A DNA stretch of 43,594 nucleotides from Thermoplasmata archaeon (GTDB taxonomy: Archaea > Thermoplasmatota > Thermoplasmata > Sysuiplasmatales > Sysuiplasmataceae). Positions 9,830 to 17,600 of this stretch are shown piece by piece. The stretch is from contig JAKAVR010000012.1 in the NCBI GenBank assembly GCA_021817225.1, positions 1 through 43,594 of the forward strand. The letters are read 5' to 3'. The notes beneath the pieces were generated by a model that worked only from the letters and a program-made list of their open reading frames with translations, searched no databases and had not been told where the DNA came from. The position numbers were made by a program, and so were the translations under genes. Position 1 is the stretch's first letter. Each line of letters starts with the position of its first letter.

Positions 9830-12472
9830 ATGGCATCAGACGAAACACCCCAGCCGGCGCAGAAGATTGTCAACAGGCCAATTGAAATTGAGATGCGCAA
9901 GTCGTACATCGACTATGCCATGAGCGTCATAGTGGGCCGTGCCCTCCCTGATGTCAGGGACGGACTCAAACCGGCCCACAGGCGAATACTCTTCGGAATG
10001 AACGAGCTTGGAGCCAATTCCAACAGGGCATACAAGAAGTGCGCGAGGGTCGTCGGGGACGTGCTCGGTAAGTTCCACCCTCACGGGGATCAGGCTGTTT
10101 ACGATACACTTGTAAGGATGGCACAGCCATTTTCGATGCGCTACACCCTTGTCGACGGCCAGGGCAACTTCGGCAGTGTTGACGGCGACGCCGCAGCCGC
10201 CATGCGATACACCGAATGCAGGCTATCACGAATTGCGGAGGAGATGCTGCAGGACCTGGACAAGGAAACGGTCGTCATGAATGACAATTTCGACGCTACA
10301 CTCAAGGAGCCTGAGGTACTGCCGTCAAAGTTTCCGAATCTTCTCGCCAATGGTTCAAACGGCATAGCAGTGGGCATGGCAACGAACATGCCTCCTCACA
10401 ACCTGAATGAAGTTGTCGACGGCCTTAATTATCTTATCGAAAACCCGGATGCAGACATGGCCCAGCTGATGGAACGCATCAGGGGACCGGACTTCCCGAC
10501 GGGTGGAATCGTTTACGGGCTGAAGGGGCTAGTGGAGGCCTACAGCACTGGAAGGGGAAAGATCACCGTCAGGGCCAGGACGGAGGTGGAGGAGGAAGGC
10601 GGAAAGAGGCGGATAATAGTCACTGAGATACCGTATCAGGTTAACAAGTCCGCCCTGCTGGAAGACATTGCCAGACTGGTCAAGGAAAAGAAGATCGAGG
10701 GTATAACGGACCTCAGGGACGAATCGGACAGGGAAGGGATGAGGATAGTCATCGAGCTCAGGAGGGACTCGATGGAGGACATAGTCCTCAACCAGCTCTA
10801 CACGCATTCGCAGATGGAGGTCACATTCGGTATAATCAACATTGCGCTTGTTGACAACCAGCCGAAGGTCCTTTCGCTCAAGGAGCTGATGCGCAGTTTC
10901 ATCGACTTCAGGAGGAACATTGTCAGGAAGAGGGCGGAGCATGACATGGCCCAGGCGAAGAAGCGCATGCACATTGTCGAGGGCCTGATGATAGCAGTCG
11001 ACAACATCGACAGGATGATAGAACTCATTCGCTCATCCACATCGGGCGAAGAGGCAAAAGAAAAGCTGGTGGCTGTCGACGACTGGGGAAAGCTCCCATC
11101 CATTTTGCGGGCTGCGGAAGCGGGGCAGCCGCCTTTCACTCTGTCGGAGGAACAGGCCAGGGCAATACTCGACATGCGCCTGCAGAAGCTCACGGGCCTG
11201 GAAATGGAAGGTGTCCACAGCGAATACACTCAGCTCCTTGCCACAATAGAAGACCTGGAGAAGACGCTTGCGGACGAGGAAAGGATCCTTGCAATAATCA
11301 AGAGCGAACTGGCAGAGATAAAGGACAGGTACGGCGACGCACGGCGCACCGAGATAAATTCCGAGGGGCTTGAGATGACAATCGAGGATCTCATACCGGA
11401 GGAGGAGGTAATCGTCACCGTCACAAGCAGGGGCTACGTCAAGAGGGTCCCGCTTGCCACCTACGAGAAACAGCACAGGGGCGGGAAGGGGCTCACAGGA
11501 GTGGAGACGCACGAGGAGGACTACCTCGTCGACATGTTCGTCACGTCCACCCACAGCTACATCCTCTTCTTCACCAACAAGGGCAGGGCGTACTGGCTGA
11601 AGGCGTATCAGATACCTGCCGGCTCAAGGCACAGCGCTGGAAGGGCAATAGTGAACCTCCTCCCCAAACTGGAGGAGGGGGAGCGCATCATAGACAACAT
11701 ACCGCTTAAGGAATTCCAGCTCGAGAAATACCTCTTCTTCGCAACCAAGATGGGCAAGGTGAAGAAAACATCACTCATGGCCTATTCCCATGTCAGGATG
11801 AACGGCATAATAGCAATCGGGCTTGAACCCGGAGACGAGGTCATTGGCACCGTGGTCACCGACGGGAAGATGGACATCATGCTTGCCACGAGGGACGGCT
11901 TTGTAATAAGGTTCGAGGAGACGGATGTCAGGCCCATGGGGAGGCAGGCAACAGGTGTCCGTGGCATTGGACTCAGGAAGGGAGACGAGGTCGTAAGCAT
12001 GGAAGCTTCCTCCTCCGAGGGGAACGTGCTGCTGACTATAACCGAGAACGGCTACGGCAAGCCGTCGTGGGTCGGCGAATACAGGAAGACGCGCCGCGGC
12101 GGGAAAGGCGTGATTACAATCAAGACAACCGAGAGAAACGGGAAGGTCATGTCTGTCAGGGAATTCCTCCCCGGAGATGAAGTGCTGGTGACATCCGAGC
12201 AGGGTATGATGATCCGCATTCCAATAGATGACATAAGGGTGATGGGAAGGAATACGCAGGGTGTGGCGATCATGCGCCTTGAGCAGGGTGACATGGTTAC
12301 CGCGACAGCAAGGCTCGTCGGTTCGGAGACCGAGGAGAACGTCATCAGGGAAGGGGAGAAGGAGGAGCAGGTCCGATCCCAGGCGGCGATCCAGCCACCC
12401 GCTGCACCCGAAACGCCAGGGAAGGACGAAAAAATGATATTCCCGAGGGAAGAGCCTGAGGACGAAGAGTAG
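9830..12472 (+). CDS. gyrA: DNA gyrase subunit A
   Basis: The 880-residue breakage-reunion subunit. The winged-helix domain has [20 protein letters not shown] and [19 protein letters not shown]. The catalytic tyrosine is Tyr127 in MRYTECRLS. The coiled-coil/tower region is followed by a C-terminal beta-pinwheel of six blades (repeats such as [66 protein letters not shown]). The GyrA-box that makes the enzyme a gyrase rather than topoisomerase IV is present as KQHRGGKG instead of QRRGGKG, with a second RGGKG in the fifth blade. A charged tail of about 40 residues rich in E and P ends the protein. The residue equivalent to E. coli Ser83 is Gln88. Confidence 0.97.
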   Translation: MASDETPQPAQKIVNRPIEIEMRKSYIDYAMSVIVGRALPDVRDGLKPAHRRILFGMNELGANSNRAYKKCARVVGDVLGKFHPHGDQAVYDTLVRMAQPFSMRYTLVDGQGNFGSVDGDAAAAMRYTECRLSRIAEEMLQDLDKETVVMNDNFDATLKEPEVLPSKFPNLLANGSNGIAVGMATNMPPHNLNEVVDGLNYLIENPDADMAQLMERIRGPDFPTGGIVYGLKGLVEAYSTGRGKITVRARTEVEEEGGKRRIIVTEIPYQVNKSALLEDIARLVKEKKIEGITDLRDESDREGMRIVIELRRDSMEDIVLNQLYTHSQMEVTFGIINIALVDNQPKVLSLKELMRSFIDFRRNIVRKRAEHDMAQAKKRMHIVEGLMIAVDNIDRMIELIRSSTSGEEAKEKLVAVDDWGKLPSILRAAEAGQPPFTLSEEQARAILDMRLQKLTGLEMEGVHSEYTQLLATIEDLEKTLADEERILAIIKSELAEIKDRYGDARRTEINSEGLEMTIEDLIPEEEVIVTVTSRGYVKRVPLATYEKQHRGGKGLTGVETHEEDYLVDMFVTSTHSYILFFTNKGRAYWLKAYQIPAGSRHSAGRAIVNLLPKLEEGERIIDNIPLKEFQLEKYLFFATKMGKVKKTSLMAYSHVRMNGIIAIGLEPGDEVIGTVVTDGKMDIMLATRDGFVIRFEETDVRPMGRQATGVRGIGLRKGDEVVSMEASSSEGNVLLTITENGYGKPSWVGEYRKTRRGGKGVITIKTTERNGKVMSVREFLPGDEVLVTSEQGMMIRIPIDDIRVMGRNTQGVAIMRLEQGDMVTATARLVGSETEENVIREGEKEEQVRSQAAIQPPAAPETPGKDEKMIFPREEPEDEE

Positions 12473-12565
12473 TGTTTCGTGTCCAGCTCCCCCGCTCATG
12501 CTTCGCGTCATCCGGTTGCATCGGTCCACCGCATTAGTTAGGGCAGATGCAAATCATCAGGCAAT

Positions 12566-12575
12566 CTTTATATTG
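12566..12575 (+). promoter_or_regulatory. TATA box of the KaiC/RAD55-like gene
   Basis: CTTTATATTG is centred about 30 bases upstream of the GTG at 12601, so transcription would begin within a few bases of the start codon. It shows that the gene is transcribed separately from gyrBA. Confidence 0.6.
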
Positions 12576-12600
12576 AATCGGTGAAAATCTTGAAGCAGGT

Positions 12601-13311
12601 GTGTGCATTTTGCTGAGAGACACCATTTCGGGGCTCGACAAGATACTCAGGACGGACGTGGATGTTCCAAAGGTGGTGCTGGTCATAGGACCGCCTGGAT
12701 CGATGAAGACGTCATTCTGCTTTTCTGTGATGGCAAAGCATCTCGCCGCCGCCAACCAGATTGGAATGTACCTCACGCTCGAGGAGAGTGCCGAAAGCCA
12801 CGTGAGAAACATGAGAAGCATCGGCATACCTTTCACCAACAACGTTGTCATCGCCGATTTCACAGACATAAGGGAACTGGAGGCAATAGGGAATGACGAC
12901 TCTCCAGACTACATTTCAACGGTTGAAAAGATGGTGAAGAAGTTCAAGGAGAAGCACGGCAAGGCGTTCACAATGCTGACAGTGGATTCCCTCGGCGCGC
13001 TGTATTCGCTGATGGATGACGACGCATCTGTCAGGAAGAGCATGTACCACTTTTTCAAGAGCATGAGAGATCTCGGGCTGTTCACGATGCTTATAATGGA
13101 AGGGAGCGTCACCGAAGGAAGATTCTATTCAGGCTCGGAGGCGTTCCTGAGCGACGGTGTCGTCTACCTCGGCATGGACAGCACGAAAGGGAAGGTGACG
13201 CGTTTTGTGCAGGTCGGCAAGATGAGGGCATGCGAGCACAGCATGGAAAGGCACGCCGTTGAAGTAGGCAAGGGCGGCCTGCAGGTCCTGGGTCCGCTTC
13301 TTTCCAATTAA
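12601..13311 (+). CDS. RecA-fold ATPase, KaiC/RAD55-like single domain
   Basis: A 236-residue protein with one RecA-type core. The N-terminal ISGLDKIL, Walker A VIGPPGSMKTSF (about residues 28-39, with Met where Gly is usual before the Lys), YLTLEES (catalytic Glu region) and FTMLTVDSLGAL (Walker B, about 120-131) are all as in archaeal KaiC-like/RAD55-like proteins such as ArlH and GvpD relatives. The DNA-repair N-terminal domain of RadA is absent. Such small KaiC-like ATPases often act in signalling or as regulators of archaellum or pilus assembly. The neighbouring surface-protein and secretion genes make that plausible here, but it is inference. A T-rich stretch follows the stop codon. Confidence 0.85.
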   Translation: MCILLRDTISGLDKILRTDVDVPKVVLVIGPPGSMKTSFCFSVMAKHLAAANQIGMYLTLEESAESHVRNMRSIGIPFTNNVVIADFTDIRELEAIGNDDSPDYISTVEKMVKKFKEKHGKAFTMLTVDSLGALYSLMDDDASVRKSMYHFFKSMRDLGLFTMLIMEGSVTEGRFYSGSEAFLSDGVVYLGMDSTKGKVTRFVQVGKMRACEHSMERHAVEVGKGGLQVLGPLLSN

Positions 13312-13315
13312 TTCA

Positions 13316-13332
13316 AATTTTTTAATATTTTG
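13316..13332 (+). terminator. T-rich transcription terminator
   Basis: The stretch from 13316 to 13332 is almost only A and T with two oligo-T runs (TTTTTT and TTTT), immediately after the stop codon of the KaiC-like gene. Oligo-T runs end archaeal transcription without needing a hairpin. Confidence 0.5.
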
Positions 13333-13398
13333 CCATGATAATTTTGGCGAAGCAGGGAAGGGCCGTTTGTTTACCAAACGATAAGCAGAACAAAAATG

Positions 13399-13407
13399 CT
13401 TAATATA
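13399..13407 (+). promoter_or_regulatory. Promoter of the coiled-coil zinc-ribbon gene, with leader
   Basis: CTTAATATA would start transcription near 13430, leaving about 75 bases of untranslated leader. Unlike most genes here, the start codon at 13506 has a strong ribosome-binding site, GGAGGA at 13495-13500, consistent with a leadered mRNA. Confidence 0.5.
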
Positions 13408-13505
13408 GTCAGAAAGAGTATTTACCGGAAACGAGAAAACGATGTGCGGTTCCTGGAACGCGTGGCCGGGCCGCATGAACTGGCCCCGTTTTCCGGAGGA
13501 ATTCA

Positions 13506-14423
13506 ATGACTTCTGAAACGCCTATATGGCAGGTAATCGAGGAAACAGCGTCCAAGCTCAAGAAGAAACATGAGGAAATGGACGCCAGAAGCGCGGATCT
13601 CGACAAAAGGGATCACGAGCTAGCATCCAGGCAGTCGATCCTCGACGAGAAAGAAAGAAACATGAACACCAAGGAGACGAGCCTCAACGAGCTTCAGTCT
13701 GTCCTGACCGAGAGGGAGAAAAAGATAAGCGAGAAGGAATCTGACATTCATTCTGCCGAGACAGCACTCAACAACAAGATCGCCCAGGCGCAGTCCAAGG
13801 AGATAGAACTCAACAACAAGGATAAACTGCTGAACTTCAGGGAGCAGAATCTCGAATCGAAGGCCGAAGAGCTGAACAAGCTCGAGACAGAGATAAAAGA
13901 TCAGCAGAAGAACCTCTCTGACAAGGAAAGCGAACTCCTGAGGCAGGAGCAGGAGCTGAGGCAGGTCATCGATCAGGTCGTCGGACGGAGGCAGGCTGTG
14001 GTTGCGCTCGAGGACACGCTGCGCAAGCAGCTGAGCATGATGAAGGCAGCTGATCCGACTGTCCAGAAGGCGCCACCCGCAAAGCAGCAGCAGTATGACC
14101 AGACTGTGGAGCATGACGAGCCTGCCCAGCATGATGCTGGACAGAGGCAGCCGGCAGAGGATGAGATGTTCTGCAGCAACTGCAATGCGATCATAAGCAA
14201 GGATGCGGTCATATGCTATTCCTGCGGATCAAAGGTCGGCGAAAGCGCTTCCCATGGGGAGCTTGCAGAGGATGAGATGTACTGCAGCAACTGCAATGCG
14301 ATCATAAGCAAGGATGCAGTCATATGCTATTCATGCGGCCAGAAGGTCAGCCAGGAAGGCTCCTCGCAAGAAGGGGCGGGGGCGGAAATGGCAAGGAAGG
14401 TAATAAAGAAGAAGATTGCCTGA
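13506..14423 (+). CDS. Coiled-coil protein with two C-terminal zinc ribbons
   Basis: A 305-residue, probably cytosolic protein with no signal peptide or membrane helix. Residues about 15-180 are one long, highly charged coiled coil made of loosely repeating units (LxxREqxLxxKexEL patterns such as LDKRDHELASRQSIL and KESDIHSAETALNN). A Gln/Pro/His-rich linker follows. Then come two almost identical zinc ribbons: C223-x2-C226-x10-C237-x2-C240 and C260-x2-C263-x10-C274-x2-C277, each CSNCNAIISKDAVICYSCG. The tail is basic (ARKVIKKKIA). I do not recognise the family. The ribbons resemble those at the cytosolic end of the giant surface protein encoded next, which suggests the two proteins work together or bind a common partner (inference). 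Confidence 0.8.
   Translation: MTSETPIWQVIEETASKLKKKHEEMDARSADLDKRDHELASRQSILDEKERNMNTKETSLNELQSVLTEREKKISEKESDIHSAETALNNKIAQAQSKEIELNNKDKLLNFREQNLESKAEELNKLETEIKDQQKNLSDKESELLRQEQELRQVIDQVVGRRQAVVALEDTLRKQLSMMKAADPTVQKAPPAKQQQYDQTVEHDEPAQHDAGQRQPAEDEMFCSNCNAIISKDAVICYSCGSKVGESASHGELAEDEMYCSNCNAIISKDAVICYSCGQKVSQEGSSQEGAGAEMARKVIKKKIA
14154..14227 (+). repeat. Tandem intragenic repeat, copy 1 (zinc ribbon)
   Basis: A 74-base unit, repeated at 14265-14338 with only three base differences, two of them synonymous and one changing Phe to Tyr. The period is 111 bases (37 codons), so the reading frame is kept. Confidence 0.9.
14265..14338 (+). repeat. Tandem intragenic repeat, copy 2 (zinc ribbon)
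   Basis: Second copy of the unit at 14154-14227. The near identity at DNA level, including wobble positions, points to a recent duplication or ongoing gene conversion. Confidence 0.9.
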
Positions 14424-14547
14424 TACGGGCAGTGTGATTTCCGGGCCTCAAACCAATTACATTCTTCATTCCAACTCTGCAAATTATCGCAGATATATTT
14501 TTTGAAACCGTGGTGTCGCAAACTACCTTGATAATCAGGGAAAAGCC

Positions 14548-14556
14548 TTTTTATAT
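14548..14556 (+). promoter_or_regulatory. TATA box of the giant surface-protein gene
   Basis: TTTTTATAT would start transcription near 14580, about 30 bases before the ATG at 14611. AAAGGT at 14599-14604 is a plausible ribosome-binding site. Confidence 0.5.
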
Positions 14557-14610
14557 CGTAGGATAACTCAAAATTTTCGCTTATTCACAGACCTCTCAAA
14601 AGGTAGAATC

Positions 14611-17600
14611 ATGAAGAAAACAAGTGAAAATAGGGGACGGCTTGCAGGTCTCTTGATAGTGCTTCTCTTTGTTGCAACGGCGCTCGCCGGTGCAGTAAAT
14701 GCCGGAGTCCAGCAAGTGCACTCACCGTCTGCCGCGCCAGCCGCAACCACGATAAGCGGTGACATCACCGTTGGGACAGGTTACAGCCTGACGACCTGGA
14801 CGCTCAGTGGCGGAAGCCAGATTCTCGAGGGCAACCTGACAGTTGCGTCCGGGGGTGTCGTGATCCTCTCGAACGAGAGCCTTGTTTTCGACGAATTTTC
14901 GGCTGTCAATTCACTGGCCGGATATGAATCCGCTCCGATATACCACATAACGGTGCAGGATGGCGGAAAGCTTGTCATGTACCACTCGACAATAACGACC
15001 AACATCTACAGGCTGAATGCAATTCCAGTGCTTGGCATAATTGTCCAGGACAATGGAACCTTCAATGTGTTTGATGGCTCTTCACTCGTCTTCCCGGGAC
15101 AGCTTGTTGTATCCAGCGCCAGCATGAATATAATGGACTCATCCGTCAGCGGTTTCCCTGCCTCCTCGTTCAGTTCAAACTACATCAATGAGACTGTCTT
15201 CCCCGTTGGCATATTCGACAACCCGCCTGTTGTCTCGATGTTTGGTGCAAATGTGCTTGTCGAGAGATCAAGCATAGCCATTTACCAGAACAACACCACC
15301 GGCACACAGGCAAACCCGGCAAATGTATTTCATGAGACTTACCCGTTTGCCGCAGACTCTGGAAGCAAGAACAATGTCCTGTACAGGCTTGAAGGCACTC
15401 CCACAACCGTGAACACGGCCGCCCCTCTTTCAGACAGCACGAAATTCCAGAACATTGCAAATCTGTCGGCCTACGACGGCGAAAACTATGTGATACAGGC
15501 TAACCAGGTCATGGCTGTTACCGGATTCAACACTGCAGGTGTCAGCTCTCCGCTCATATCTGCGAGCCTTCACATTTCATACCTGACGCAGGGAACAGCC
15601 GGTGCAGTGCTGCACTGGACCTATGGCAATGATTCGGTCCCTGCAGTCAATATCACCCTGCCCGCATCTTCATCGAATGCGAATGTCTCTGGAGCGCTTC
15701 CTGCCGGCCTGACGGTGAATGACCTTTCACGGGGCCTGGCGTGGCTTAACGCAACAGCGACCACAGGAACCATCCTGGTGAACAAGCTCTGGGTAGAATT
15801 CACATTCACCTCTGCTGCGTACAAGAACATGACTGTCGGTGGTTCATCCAGTTTCACCGCAATAGACAGCTTCATAGGTGCCAACTTCAACCCGTCTCCA
15901 GCTCATCACACTGCAGTGGTAATGACGGACACCGGCCATGCATACTTCTACAATGTTCACATTGACCTGAGTTCAGCTGCCAAAAGCACAGGCATGTACT
16001 CATCTGCTCTCTTCGGAGAGTTCTCCACAATGACTGCGAAACCGCTCGAATTCGGTCCGAAGAACACTGCGACCGCACAGAGCCTTTCGCCTGTGGATTC
16101 AAACGGCGCAACCTATTATGCCATACCTGCCAGCGGTGTGTTCCAGACGTACGGGATGAATGTTACAACTGACGCAAACATGAACACCAGGCTGGCATCT
16201 GCGATATTCTCAATTTCCAGCGATACGACCTCCGGTGCAGTCGTTTATGTCGGCGAAATCGGGCAGTCTGGCTTGATTAACACCGGTATATCACTTTCAA
16301 ATGGAATCGGCTCCATTTACACCGTAAATCTCTACAATCTGGGCTTCAACTCGCTTGCTGACATAAGCAAGCTTGTCGTGTACATTCCAAATGGAGCGAG
16401 CATTACAGACGTCAAGAATGTGAACGTCCAGGTCCAGCTGCTTCCGCAGCTTTATCTCTACAGGTTCGCCAATGTAACGGTCTACAGCAGTCAGCACCTG
16501 CCCGTCTCGGGAAGCTCTGTCGCTCTTTACTACACCGGTTCAACACCAAACAACCTGACGACCGGTTCACTCGCCGGCTACTTTGTTGGTCCGGGCAACA
16601 CATACCAGACAGTTCCGCCTGCTTCGGTGCTTTCCTACCTCGGCAAGTCGCCCTCCAATTACAATGTTACCAACCAGTTCGGCAACGCGCTCATACCTCT
16701 TCTCAGCGATGTGATAGATGCTTCCACTTACCCTGACTCGATGTTCACGGGCAACTATTCTGCGGTCGTCAGCTACAACGGAAGCTCATTTGGAAACTCA
16801 ATATCATTCACTCCATACCCGATAATCACCGGACAGTCGCTTGTTCTCAGTGTGAACATCACAATCGGCATCACGCTCCCGCTCCCACTGATACAGGTGG
16901 GAAGGCCATACGTTGTGCCATCATTCCTGTATGTCAACCAGTCAGGGACAGTCATATTCAACGTGACGGACAGCGGCCAGACAGGCATCAGCTCGTTGCC
17001 TATCAACGTGACCGACGGGGCCAACGGGAAGTTTGTCTCAGACCACCAGACAAACATATCTGTCGGACCCAGGTCCACTGTCACAGTCAGCATAAGCTGG
17101 CATTTCACAGCCCCGGGCAACAATTCAATATCAGTCTTTGCAAACCAGTTCAGGACAATCCCCGAATCAAGCTACGCAGGTGACACAAACTCGACAATAT
17201 TCTACGTTGAGCCAAACCTGCCCGAGCTTGTCATTCTCTCCTCCGGCATAACATTCAATCCATCACCCGCCTACAGCGGCAAATCAGTGGCAATTACTGC
17301 CGCTGTCCAGAACTTCCTGGGAAGGGCGGGAGCAGTAAATGTCACTGTTGGATTCTATTACGGCAACCCATTGACGGGCGGCAGCCTGATAGGCAAGAGC
17401 AGGGTCAACGTCTCGGCCGCAGGCTCGAACACAACAACAATCTCGTGGACGCCAAATACAATTGGACAGGTTCCGATTTACGTATACATTGACCCGTTCC
17501 ACCTTGTGCAGCAGTACAGCACCGCGGGCAACATCAATTCAAGCGTGCTGACAGTCTACCTGTCAATCGGCGGGCAGGATCTGGTTGTTAATAACTCCAA

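Noticed and set aside
11771-12529. A 252-codon minus-strand open frame opposite the gyrA end
   Set aside because: It mirrors gyrA codon bias, has no recognisable domains and no promoter; gyrA motifs are certain on the other strand.
14154-14338. Repeat pair considered as part of a CRISPR-like array
   Set aside because: Only two units, in frame within a protein gene, coding for zinc ribbons.
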